This document shows positions 1 to 6,917 of a DNA stretch of 64,000 bases, in pieces. How positions within the stretch are numbered: position 1 is the first letter of the stretch; the number at the start of each line of letters is the position of its first letter. The notes below the pieces were generated by a model that was not told the DNA's origin, searched no databases, and saw only the letters and a program-made list of their open reading frames with translations. This DNA comes from Kribbella soli (GTDB lineage Bacteria > Actinomycetota > Actinomycetes > Propionibacteriales > Kribbellaceae), in assembly GCF_004331345.1 (NCBI RefSeq), contig NZ_SJJZ01000006.1, positions 248,001 through 312,000 of the forward strand, written 5' to 3'. A program made the position numbers and the translations under genes.

Positions 1-1
1 G

Positions 2-322
2 GCTCGGGAACAACTGCTCGACCTAGGCGCGAAGGATCTACCGGCGCGACCGTGGCGCCCGGCGCCGATCCCGTTGTCTGCGGTGGATTTCACGCAGTTC
101 GCGGCCTGGCGGGCAGCTGATCTGAGCGACGACGATCTGCTAGCGGCGCTGGCGTTGGTGCCGGCCGCCCGGGCGGAGGTCGACGAGGTCGAGGCCGGAC
201 TGCTGTTCATGGCCAGGAGCGCAGGGCTGACCTGGGCGGAGATGGCCGACGCGATGGGGTTCAGCTCGCCGCAGGCCTGTCAGCAGCGGTTCAACCGGCT
301 GGTCGCACGGCAGGACTCATGA
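2..322 (+). CDS. Small helix-turn-helix protein, 5' end cut by the window
   Basis: The reading frame is open to the left edge, so the first residues are missing or the start lies at the edge; an in-frame TTG at 74 is a possible but unneeded start. The visible 106 residues are acidic and helical and end in a helix-turn-helix-like stretch (TWAEMADAMGFSSPQACQQR), as in small actinobacterial proteins annotated as DNA-binding. Its stop overlaps the next start in an ATGA junction, so the two are translationally coupled. The function is not recognised; a DNA-binding partner or regulator is the likeliest guess. Confidence 0.55.
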   Translation, partial: AREQLLDLGAKDLPARPWRPAPIPLSAVDFTQFAAWRAADLSDDDLLAALALVPAARAEVDEVEAGLLFMARSAGLTWAEMADAMGFSSPQACQQRFNRLVARQDS

Positions 323-921
323 TGCACCTCGTACTGCACGCGGTCCGACTACTGGGTTTCGCGGACACGCAGGCGATCGCGCGACGTTTCGAGCTGCAGG
401 GCGTCGAGGACACCTTGAAGGATGCCGAGGCGCGCGGCTGGGCGACGTACAGCAGTTTCGCGGGTACGTCAGGCTGGTCGCTCACCGAAGCAGGCCGCAC
501 GGAGAACGAGCGCCTACTCAAGGCTGAGCTGACCGACGTCGACGCCGTACGCGAGGTGTACGCCGAGTTCTTGCCGCTGAACGGCATGCTGCAGCAGGCC
601 TGCACCGACTGGCAGCTGCGGCCGACGCCGACCGACCCCCTCGCCGCGAACGACCACACCGACCCCGAATGGGACACCGGGGTGTTGCACGAGCTCAAGG
701 TGATCGACGGGGCGCTCGGGAGCATCGCCCGACGGTTGACGGAGGTGTTGCCGCGGTTCGGCGGATATGACCGGCGATTCTCTCAAGCGCTCGCACGCGC
801 CACAGCAGGCGAGACCGCCTGGGTCGACCGCAGCGACGTCGACTCCTGCCACCGCGTCTGGTTCGAACTCCACGAGGATCTACTAGCCACCCTCAACCTG
901 CACCGCTGCGACTCGATGTGA
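319..921 (+). CDS. Winged-helix regulator-like protein, unknown target
   Basis: A 200-residue soluble protein. Residues about 5-65 look like a winged helix: a helix pair (ADTQAIARRFELQGVEDTLK) followed by a strand-rich wing and WSLTEAGR, which resembles the end of MarR/PadR-type domains. The remainder is helical with no recognised catalytic motif. It starts inside the stop of the preceding gene, and two ATG codons occur in a row (319 and 322), so the exact start is uncertain by one residue. The pair probably forms a regulatory or DNA-binding unit; this is inferred from fold and arrangement only. Confidence 0.55.
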   Translation: MMHLVLHAVRLLGFADTQAIARRFELQGVEDTLKDAEARGWATYSSFAGTSGWSLTEAGRTENERLLKAELTDVDAVREVYAEFLPLNGMLQQACTDWQLRPTPTDPLAANDHTDPEWDTGVLHELKVIDGALGSIARRLTEVLPRFGGYDRRFSQALARATAGETAWVDRSDVDSCHRVWFELHEDLLATLNLHRCDSM

Positions 922-1230
922 TGCACGGCTGGCGCGCTGGTGTGCAAGCTCGACAGGTAGAGCACCAGCGAGACACCGTACGCACGACCACAATCACGCT
1001 CAGGTGCACTACCCGGCCAACCGACACCTCCTGTCCAAAATGCACACCACGCCGGTCACTACCCCGAACACATCAACCACCGCCGCCGCCTGTATGCACC
1101 GGTGGAGAGTTTTCCGCACATTGGTGGAGTGTTTCTGGCGCAATCCGAGCAAAACTCTCCACCGACGACCGTGCCCATCACCATCCAGTCGCCGGGACAG
1201 CCGGGGACTTCGCGGGCGTGGCGACGAGGT
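922..1230. other. Gene-free stretch with an inverted and direct repeat
   Basis: About 310 bp between the rightward regulator-like gene and the leftward ASCH-like gene, whose 3' ends face each other. Open frames here are short and have no ribosome-binding site or recognisable protein. The only clear structure is the repeat at 1101-1163, listed separately. The segment is locally richer in A and T than its neighbours, as expected of a terminator or regulatory region. Confidence 0.5.
1101..1163. repeat. Perfect 13-bp inverted repeat with a nested direct repeat
   Basis: GGTGGAGAGTTTT at 1101-1113 is exactly complementary to AAAACTCTCCACC at 1151-1163, with a 37-nt spacer. The spacer holds a second copy of the left arm (GGTGGAGTGTTT, from 1123), so a degenerate 22-bp unit is repeated directly (about 16 of 22 identical). 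A plain terminator would not need the direct copy; an operator array or a mobile palindromic remnant are alternatives. Confidence 0.5.
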
Positions 1231-1821
1231 CTAGTTGCCGATGGCATCCAAGTACGCTGCGCCACGGGGCGAGAGGCGGTAGCCGACCTCGAGACTGTAG
1301 GTCAGGCCAAGGTTCTTGAGCTTGCGTACGTCGAGTTTGAACGGCGCCGTCTCGCGCCCGACAGCGGCCGCGAGGTCCGCGGCCCGGGTCGCGGGCGTGG
1401 TCTGGATCAGCCGGAGCGTCTCGGCCGTCCAGGGGCCGTGGTGGCTGAGCTCGTCGAACTGGGACAGCCGCGCTCGCAGGTCGTCCAAGTCCTCCGGCGT
1501 CAAGGATGTCTGGGAGGCAAGCTCATCCCGAGGATCCGGGCCCTCGACCAGGTGGAAGCGGATCAGGAACGTCGGCAACGTGTCATCGCCTCGCAGCCGG
1601 CGCCGTACGTCCTTCGCGTTCTGGCGGTCGGCGAGTGCCACGTCCGGGTCGCCGTCCGCGATCAGCTCCGGGTTCACCTGGCGGATGCTGTCGATCTCGA
1701 TCCGGCCCGCGTTCGTCCGGTAGATCCGCCCCTCGACCACGCGCGGCTCGGCCCACCGCCGGTACGCCACGGTGATCTGGCCGCTCTCGACGCCGTCCTT
1801 GTCCGATCCAGCGAACAACAT
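1231..1821 (-). CDS. ASCH/PUA-like protein with a winged-helix-like C-terminus
   Basis: 196 residues from an ATG 3 nt past the rdgB stop. Residues 1-105 form a beta-rich region beginning MLFAGSDKDGVESGQITVAY and ending LPTFLIRFHLV, typical of actinobacterial ASCH (PUA-like, putative RNA-binding) proteins. Residues 115-196 are helical with a wing-like end (YSLEVGYRLSPRGAAYLDA), suggesting a nucleic-acid-binding winged helix. It is the last gene of the rph-rdgB unit, so a role near RNA or nucleotide metabolism is plausible. The family assignment comes from recalled sequence character. Confidence 0.6.
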   Translation of the reverse strand: MLFAGSDKDGVESGQITVAYRRWAEPRVVEGRIYRTNAGRIEIDSIRQVNPELIADGDPDVALADRQNAKDVRRRLRGDDTLPTFLIRFHLVEGPDPRDELASQTSLTPEDLDDLRARLSQFDELSHHGPWTAETLRLIQTTPATRAADLAAAVGRETAPFKLDVRKLKNLGLTYSLEVGYRLSPRGAAYLDAIGN

Positions 1822-1823
1822 CT

Positions 1824-2429
1824 CTAGCTCCCCAACGCCTTCGCCACGATCGGGGCCAGTTCGCGCAGGGCCTTGCCGCGGTGGCTGATCGCGTCTTTCT
1901 CTTCGATCGACAGTTCCGCTGTGGTGCGGTCGTACCCGTCGGCCTGGAACAGTACGTCGTACCCGAAGCCGCCGGTCCCGCGCAACGAGCGGATCACCGA
2001 CCCGCGCATCTCGCCGAGCACGAGCTCGTCCGGTCCATCCGGCCGCACGAAAGCGACCGCCGCTACGAACGATGCGCCGCGACGCTCGTCCGGCACGTCC
2101 TCCAGTTGCCCGAGCAGCAGCAGGTTGTTCGCGTGGTTGTCCTTCGCGGGCCCCGACCACCGCGCCGACAGCACGCCGGGCATTCCGTTCAGTGCGTCCA
2201 CGCAGATCCCGCTGTCGTCGGCGATCGACGGCAGACCGGTCGCGGCGAGCGCGGCATGCGCCTTGAGCAGCGCGTTCCCCTCGAACGTCGGCTCGGTCTC
2301 GGGCGGTTCGTCGTACGGCGGTACGTCGCCGAGCCCGAGCACCTCGATCCCAGGCACGATCGGCGTCAGGATCCGCCGCAGCTCCTCGAGCTTCTTCTTG
2401 TTGTTCGAGGCAAGCAAAACACGCGTCAC
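1824..2429 (-). CDS. rdgB: Non-canonical purine NTP pyrophosphatase (RdgB/HAM1)
   Basis: Hydrolyses dITP, ITP and XTP to the monophosphate plus pyrophosphate, cleaning the nucleotide pool. The 201-residue protein begins VTRVLLASNNKKKLEELRRI, with the family's (S/T)xNxxK nucleotide-binding motif, and has EGNALLKA, ADDSGICVDAL (acidic metal site) and GFGYDVLF, then the C-terminal SHRGKAL signature. The GTG start overlaps the rph stop by 4 nt (GTGA), a common rph-rdgB coupling also seen at Rv1340-Rv1341. Length and motifs are standard. Confidence 0.95.
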   Translation of the reverse strand: MTRVLLASNNKKKLEELRRILTPIVPGIEVLGLGDVPPYDEPPETEPTFEGNALLKAHAALAATGLPSIADDSGICVDALNGMPGVLSARWSGPAKDNHANNLLLLGQLEDVPDERRGASFVAAVAFVRPDGPDELVLGEMRGSVIRSLRGTGGFGYDVLFQADGYDRTTAELSIEEKDAISHRGKALRELAPIVAKALGS

Positions 2430-3142
2430 GCCAGCGCCTCCTGCTGGATCTTGGCCAGGTCGGCGCATCCGGAAATCCCCAGCTCCAGCAGGCTGTCCAG
2501 CTCGGAGCGGTCGAACGGCGCGCCCTCCGCCGTACCCTGCACCTCGATGAACTTGCCGTCGCCGGTGATCACCAGGTTCATGTCCGTCTCGGCGCGGACG
2601 TCCTCCTCGTAGCAGAGGTCCAGCATCGGCACCGAGTCGATGATGCCGACCGACACCGCGGACACCGTCCCGGTCAGCGGCTCGCTCTTCAGCAGCTTCC
2701 GCTCCCGCAGGAACGACACCGCGTCGGCCAGCGCGACGTACGCACCGGTGATCGCCGCGGTCCGGGTGCCGCCGTCGGCCTGCAGTACGTCGCAGTCGAG
2801 CAGGATCGTGTTCTCGCCGAGCGCCTTGTAGTCGATCACGGCCCGCAGCGAGCGGCCGATCAGCCGGGAGATCTCGTGGGTACGGCCACCGATCTTGCCC
2901 TTCACCGACTCGCGGTCCGAACGGGTGTTGGTGGCCCGCGGGAGCATCGCGTACTCCGCGCTCACCCAACCGAGACCGGAGCCCTTGCGCCAGCGCGGCA
3001 CGCCCTCGGTCACACTCGCCGCGCACAGCACCCGGGTCCGCCCGAACTCGACCAGCACCGAGCCCTCGGCGTGGTCGAGCCAGTTCCGGGTCACCGTCAC
3101 GGGTCGGAGCTGGTCAGCATTACGTCCGTCAATCCGAGCCAT
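2426..3142 (-). CDS. rph: Ribonuclease PH
   Basis: Phosphorolytic 3'-5' exoribonuclease trimming tRNA 3' ends. The 238-residue protein has the family landmarks: an N-terminal RIDGR, SVLVEFGRTRVLCAASV, the arginine-rich phosphate-binding segment RSDRESVKGKIGGRT, LDCDVLQADGGTRTAAITGA and DLCYEEDV. ATG at 3142 (MARIDGR) is preferred; an upstream in-frame TTG at 3148 would add two residues. A TAGGGT box 7 nt upstream of the ATG could be a -10 for a leaderless transcript, although the SGNH hydrolase gene ends only 24 nt upstream and may drive it. Confidence 0.95.
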   Translation of the reverse strand: MARIDGRNADQLRPVTVTRNWLDHAEGSVLVEFGRTRVLCAASVTEGVPRWRKGSGLGWVSAEYAMLPRATNTRSDRESVKGKIGGRTHEISRLIGRSLRAVIDYKALGENTILLDCDVLQADGGTRTAAITGAYVALADAVSFLRERKLLKSEPLTGTVSAVSVGIIDSVPMLDLCYEEDVRAETDMNLVITGDGKFIEVQGTAEGAPFDRSELDSLLELGISGCADLAKIQQEALA

Positions 3143-3166
3143 ACCCAAGACCCTAGTCGCAGTTGC

Positions 3167-4030
3167 TCAGGTCCGAAGAACCGGCGGGAGCTCCTCCCTC
3201 TTCTTCGGACGCAGGCGCATCCCCTCCCCGGACGGGAGCGACTGCGTCAGCGCCATCCGGGCCGCCCAGGGCAGCAGGTCGTTCGCCCGGCGCCCGACCC
3301 ACGGCACACCTTCGCGCACCAGCCACGCCGCGTCCGCCAACTTGCTCGGCGGCCGGTACGCACAGTCCAGATCCGGCGGTACGTCGATGCGCAGCCCGCG
3401 GACCGCCAGCTCGTCCGCGAACGCCCGGGCGAGCGTGCGGTGCCCGCGCTCCCCCGGATGCAGCCGGTCGACGCTCCAGAAGTCCCGCCGGTACACCTCG
3501 GGGTAGTCGGCCATGTCCAGCCGGATCCCGCCGAACTGCGCGTGCAGGTCGTCGAAGGCGACATTGACCTGCTCGATCCGGTGCCACAGCGGCCGCCGCA
3601 GCCACCGCGGCAGGCCGAACACCCGGCCGTGGTCGTGGAACCGGACGGTCAGCAGCAACGCGCCGCGGGCGGTCAGCTGCTCGGCGCACAGATCCAGGTG
3701 CTCGCGGATCCGGCCGGCGTCGAAGGTGGACCGCAGGGTGTCGTTGACCCCGACGATCAGGGAGGCGAGGTCGATAGGACCGTCCGCCAAGGAAACAGCA
3801 GAGGGCAGTTGCTCGGTCGCGACGACCGGCACGGTGGCGCCGCTGGTCGCGAAGTTGGAGAACGTCACACGGTGGGTGCTGGCCAGGGAGTCGGCGAGCA
3901 GCGAGGCCCAGCCCCGCCACCCCTCGCCCGGGCGCGCACCGGCACCGGACAGGTCGGTCGTACTGCCGTTCATCGGGTCCCCGACCCCTACTGTGGTCGA
4001 GTCCCCCAGTGCCACGTAGTGGAGGCTCAC
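3167..4030 (-). CDS. SGNH/GDSL hydrolase
   Basis: Serine esterase/lipase-type hydrolase; the substrate cannot be told. The 287-residue protein shows block I ALGDSTTVGVGD near the N-terminus (nucleophile Ser in GDS), block III IVGVNDTLR (Gly/Asn oxyanion-hole region) and block V VDRLHPGERGH (catalytic Asp-x-x-His). The GTG at 4030 starts exactly before the GDS block; longer frames upstream lack family sequence. There is no signal peptide or membrane segment, so it is probably cytoplasmic. It lies 24 nt upstream of rph in the same direction and may be co-transcribed with it, and is divergent from the Gfo/Idh/MocA gene. Confidence 0.85.
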   Translation of the reverse strand: MSLHYVALGDSTTVGVGDPMNGSTTDLSGAGARPGEGWRGWASLLADSLASTHRVTFSNFATSGATVPVVATEQLPSAVSLADGPIDLASLIVGVNDTLRSTFDAGRIREHLDLCAEQLTARGALLLTVRFHDHGRVFGLPRWLRRPLWHRIEQVNVAFDDLHAQFGGIRLDMADYPEVYRRDFWSVDRLHPGERGHRTLARAFADELAVRGLRIDVPPDLDCAYRPPSKLADAAWLVREGVPWVGRRANDLLPWAARMALTQSLPSGEGMRLRPKKREELPPVLRT

Positions 4031-4176
4031 ATTCCGCCATGGTGACGGCACGGAGCGAGACGCTGATGTGCGGCGGATGACCAGTGCGGCAATTCCAGCT
4101 GGAGGATCGGTGATTGCTTGCCAGAATTGCTCGGAGTTAGGCTGTTGCAAACAACTATGTGCAGGAGTTGCCTGGT
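4031..4176. promoter_or_regulatory. Divergent promoter region, SGNH hydrolase / oxidoreductase
   Basis: 146 bp between two divergent starts. The right end carries a ribosome-binding site GCAGGAG (4161-4167) 9 nt before the oxidoreductase ATG. Just upstream a small dyad GTTG-CAAA-CAAC (4144-4155) could be a regulator half-site. No convincing -35/-10 pair was identified. Confidence 0.3.
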
Positions 4177-5349
4177 ATGACTGATCTTCGGTTTGGCGTG
4201 GTGGGGCTCGGAGCACGCAGCCGCATCGCGCAGTACGCGCACCGTCCCGGCGAGGGCTCGGAAGTTGTCGCGGTCTGTGACCCGGTCGCGGGACAGCGGG
4301 ATCTCGCGCTGGAGCTGTACCCGGACGCCACGGCGTACGCCGACCACTCCGAACTGCTGGACCAGAAGCTCGACGGCGTGTTCCTGACCACGCCCGACGA
4401 CCTGCACGAGGGTCCGGCGATCGACTTCCTCGAGGCCGGCGTCTCGGTGTTCGTGGAGAAGCCGCTGGCGATCACCACCGAGGGCAGCGACCGGGTCCTG
4501 CAGGCGGCGTACGACTCCGGCGCCCGGCTGTACGTCGGCCACAACATGCGCCACATGCCCGTCGTGCTGACGATGCGCCAGCTGATCCAGGACGGCGCGA
4601 TCGGCGACGTGAAGGCCATCTGGTGCCGGCACTTCGTCGGCCACGGCGGCGACTTCTACTTCAAGGACTGGCACGCGGACCGCACCCGCACCACCGGTCT
4701 GCTGCTGCAGAAGGGCGCCCACGACATCGACGTGATGCACTGGCTGGCCGGCGGCTACACGACCCGGGTGAACGCGATGGGCGCGCTCACGCTGTACGGC
4801 GGGATCACCGACCGGCTCGACCGGACGGGTCAGCGGTTCAAGGACTTCGTGTCCAGCGACAACTGGCCGCCGCTGGAGCAGAAGGGCCTGGCGCCGGTGA
4901 TGGACGTCGAGGACCTGTCGATGGCGAACCTGCTGCTGGACAACGGGGTCTTCATGACCTACGAGCAGTGCCACTACACGCCGGACTACTGGCGCAACTA
5001 CACCGTGATCGGCACCCACGGCCGGCTCGAGAACTTCGGTGACACCGCCGGTGGCGTGGTGAAGGTGTGGAACAGCCGTCGCTCCGGGTACCGCGAGGAC
5101 GCCGACCAGGTCGTCGAGATCGCCGGCGAGACCGAACACCACGGCGGCGCCGACCCGCACCTGGTCGCCGAGTTCGTGAACTTCGTCCGCGACGGTGGCG
5201 CGACGCTCACCTCCCCGATCGCGGCCCGCGCCGCGGTCGCCGCCGGCTACGCCGCCACCCAGTCCCTGCGCGCGAACGGCGTACCGCAGGACGTCCCGGC
5301 GCTGGACCCGGCCCTGGTCGCCTATTTCGACAACGGCCAGACGCGATGA
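4177..5349 (+). CDS. Gfo/Idh/MocA family NAD(P)-dependent oxidoreductase
   Basis: 390 residues. A Rossmann fold at the N-terminus (FGVVGLGARSRIAQYA), the nicotinamide-proximal EKPLA motif near residue 95 and the C-terminal alpha/beta domain with KGAHDIDVMHWLAGG (the catalytic Asp/His region) place it in this family, which oxidises or reduces sugars, inositols and related polyols. ATG at 4177 is chosen because GCAGGAG precedes it at good spacing. No sugar-transport genes adjoin, so the substrate is open. It ends 20 nt before the leader peptide of the next unit. Confidence 0.85.
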   Translation: MTDLRFGVVGLGARSRIAQYAHRPGEGSEVVAVCDPVAGQRDLALELYPDATAYADHSELLDQKLDGVFLTTPDDLHEGPAIDFLEAGVSVFVEKPLAITTEGSDRVLQAAYDSGARLYVGHNMRHMPVVLTMRQLIQDGAIGDVKAIWCRHFVGHGGDFYFKDWHADRTRTTGLLLQKGAHDIDVMHWLAGGYTTRVNAMGALTLYGGITDRLDRTGQRFKDFVSSDNWPPLEQKGLAPVMDVEDLSMANLLLDNGVFMTYEQCHYTPDYWRNYTVIGTHGRLENFGDTAGGVVKVWNSRRSGYREDADQVVEIAGETEHHGGADPHLVAEFVNFVRDGGATLTSPIAARAAVAAGYAATQSLRANGVPQDVPALDPALVAYFDNGQTR

Positions 5350-5368
5350 CGGTGCTACGCTTTTCGAC

Positions 5369-5422
5369 GTGACCTGGTACGCCGCCATGCGAATGCTGAG
5401 CCCTCGATGCGGAGGACTCTAG
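5369..5422 (+). CDS. Putative 17-residue leader peptide of an attenuator
   Basis: A short frame starting GTG and reading VTWYAAMRMLSPRCGGL, with an internal ATG at 5387 as an alternative start. Seven nt upstream is TACGCT (5356-5361), a TAxxxT-type -10 box, which would make the transcript leaderless. The frame is followed by a perfect terminator-like hairpin (5449-5474) and then the DUF62-like gene. That order (promoter, tiny ORF, terminator, gene) is the layout of translational attenuation. The peptide has Trp, Tyr, two Met and Cys but no long run of one amino acid, so the sensed signal is unclear. Whether it is translated is inference. Confidence 0.45.
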   Translation: MTWYAAMRMLSPRCGGL

Positions 5423-5429
5423 CGGCGTA
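5378..5429 (+). promoter_or_regulatory. Folded leader RNA overlapping the leader peptide
   Basis: TACGCCGC (5378-5385) is exactly complementary to GCGGCGTA (5422-5429), closing a domain that also contains the imperfect hairpin GAGCCCTC/GGAGGACTC around 5398-5419. This could be an anti-antiterminator or pause structure whose folding is decided by ribosome position, or a ligand-binding RNA. It does not match a riboswitch class I can name. Confidence 0.4.
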
Positions 5430-5448
5430 GGCACGTGTGCTTGCAGCG

Positions 5449-5474
5449 AGAGGCCCCCGATGTCGGGGGCCTCT
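5449..5474 (+). terminator. Intrinsic-terminator-like hairpin before the DUF62-like gene
   Basis: AGAGGCCCCCGA and TCGGGGGCCTCT form a perfect 12-bp stem around TG, followed directly by TTCGTTT. It lies between the leader peptide and the ATG at 5511, so it would stop transcription before the coding sequence unless disrupted. It could instead simply terminate the upstream oxidoreductase transcript, 100 nt away. Confidence 0.6.
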
Positions 5475-5510
5475 TTCGTTTCCCACCGCTGCAACCACTT
5501 GGAGCCACCT

Positions 5511-6335
5511 ATGTACCCGATCACATACGTCACCGACTGTTTCGACGGTAACGCCCGCGCCAGACTCAGCACCCGGATCGGTGCCCTGTTCGGCCAGTCG
5601 CCGACCGTCGTCGCCGCCGACGGACCCGATCCGGAGTCGTTCGCCGCGCTCACCCTGCTCGACTGCCTGCAATCGCTGGAGCTGCTGGGCGAGGACGGCC
5701 ATCCGACCATCACATTGCTGAACATCGCGCCCCGCGACGGCGTCTGGCCCAACGGCGTACCGTTCTGCTTCTTCTGGCACGGCAAGCACCTGGTCGCGAG
5801 CACCTTCAACGCCCGCGTGCTTTCCCTGGTACGGCGTGAGCTCGGTATCGACCACGTCTACGTCACCGACATCCGCGAGGCGGTGACGGCGGCCGGCTTC
5901 GGCGCGGACGACATCGAGAAGATCGCCGGCACCCAGTTCCGCAGCCTGTGGTACCTGCCGTTGCTCGCGAAATGGGTCGCCGACGGCCGCGTGGTCCCGG
6001 CGACCGAGACCGCCGTACCCGAACTGCTCGACGAGGAGCCGACTGTGACCGTCGTCGACAACTTCGGCAACTGCAAGCTCGACCAGCGCCTCGACCTCGT
6101 CGCCGGTACGACGCTACCTGTTGCTCAACGCAACGATGACGGCAGCACGACGATCGTCGACGTCACGTGCTACCCGCATCTGACCGCCGTACCGCGGAAC
6201 GCACCTGGCATCGTTCCGGGCAGCTCCGGCACCGGCTTCACCGAGCTCGTCATCCGTGGCGGCTCGGCAGCCGAAACGTTCGGTCTGCAACCCGGTGACG
6301 CACTGCTGGAGCGTGCGGCCGAGAAAGTGGCTTAA
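5511..6335 (+). CDS. DUF62-like S-adenosylmethionine hydrolase/adenosyltransferase
   Basis: 274 residues, ATG preceded by GGAG (5501-5504). The start MYPITYVTDCFDGNARARL and the C-terminal VVDNFGNCKLDQRL resemble the two ends of the SAM-hydroxide adenosyltransferase family, which splits SAM into adenosine and methionine and includes the fluorinase/chlorinase group; 'DNFGN' matches the C-terminal domain signature best. The centre (NIAPRDGVWPNGVPFCFFWH) is divergent, so the activity is probable, not certain. It has its own attenuator-like leader and is convergent with the TetR gene, 3 nt away. Confidence 0.6.
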   Translation: MYPITYVTDCFDGNARARLSTRIGALFGQSPTVVAADGPDPESFAALTLLDCLQSLELLGEDGHPTITLLNIAPRDGVWPNGVPFCFFWHGKHLVASTFNARVLSLVRRELGIDHVYVTDIREAVTAAGFGADDIEKIAGTQFRSLWYLPLLAKWVADGRVVPATETAVPELLDEEPTVTVVDNFGNCKLDQRLDLVAGTTLPVAQRNDDGSTTIVDVTCYPHLTAVPRNAPGIVPGSSGTGFTELVIRGGSAAETFGLQPGDALLERAAEKVA

Positions 6336-6338
6336 CGG

Positions 6339-6917
6339 TCACATCGGGAGTCCGGCGGCGAGCTGGTCGAAGGCCTGGTCCATTGTCGCGAGGTATTGCG
6401 GGAGCGGGGCATCGATCGTGGATTCGTACGTGGCCATGACGACGCCGACGACCGCGCCGGCCCAGGCGCGGACCGCGAAGTCGTCGCCCGCGCGGCCGGT
6501 GCGTTCGGCGGCGAGGCTCGCGAGCAGGTCGATGCCTTCGTACAGCTGGTCGAGCATCCGGACCCGGAGCTCGGGCGCATGCATCACCAGGCGCTGGCGT
6601 TGGGACTCCAGCTCCCACTCCTCTGCGGTCAGCGCGTCCAAGCTCTGCCGGATCGCCGCCCGGAGCGCGTCGGTCGGGTGCAGCTCGGGCGGCTGGGCGC
6701 GGAACAGCTCGATCATCACCGGGTCGAGCCGGTCGAGGACGATGGTGTCCTCCTTGGTCGCGAAGTACCGGAAGAACGTCGCCGGCGACACCTCGGCCGC
6801 GGCGGCGATCTCCTGGACCGTGGTCTCGGCGTACCCCTGGTCCCGGAAGAGCCGCAGCGCGTGCTCCTGGATCGCCGCCCTGGTCTTCGCCTTCTTCCGC
6901 TCCCGCAACCCGCTCAT
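6339..6917 (-). CDS. TetR family repressor of the adjacent exporter
   Basis: 192 residues with a standard TetR N-terminal helix-turn-helix: IQEHALRLFRDQGYAETTVQ then IAAAAEVSPATFFRYFATKE. The C-terminal helical ligand domain is variable. Its ATG overlaps the exporter stop by 4 nt (ATGA), so it is the second gene of the exporter operon, an arrangement that usually gives drug-induced autoregulation. The likely operator is the nested palindrome at 8422-8459 in front of the exporter. The inducer is unknown. Confidence 0.9.
   Translation of the reverse strand: MSGLRERKKAKTRAAIQEHALRLFRDQGYAETTVQEIAAAAEVSPATFFRYFATKEDTIVLDRLDPVMIELFRAQPPELHPTDALRAAIRQSLDALTAEEWELESQRQRLVMHAPELRVRMLDQLYEGIDLLASLAAERTGRAGDDFAVRAWAGAVVGVVMATYESTIDAPLPQYLATMDQAFDQLAAGLPM

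Noticed and set aside
922..1319. Frames of 76-133 codons after the second gene
   Set aside because: No ribosome-binding site, no recognisable protein, and they cover the inverted repeat; treated as non-coding.
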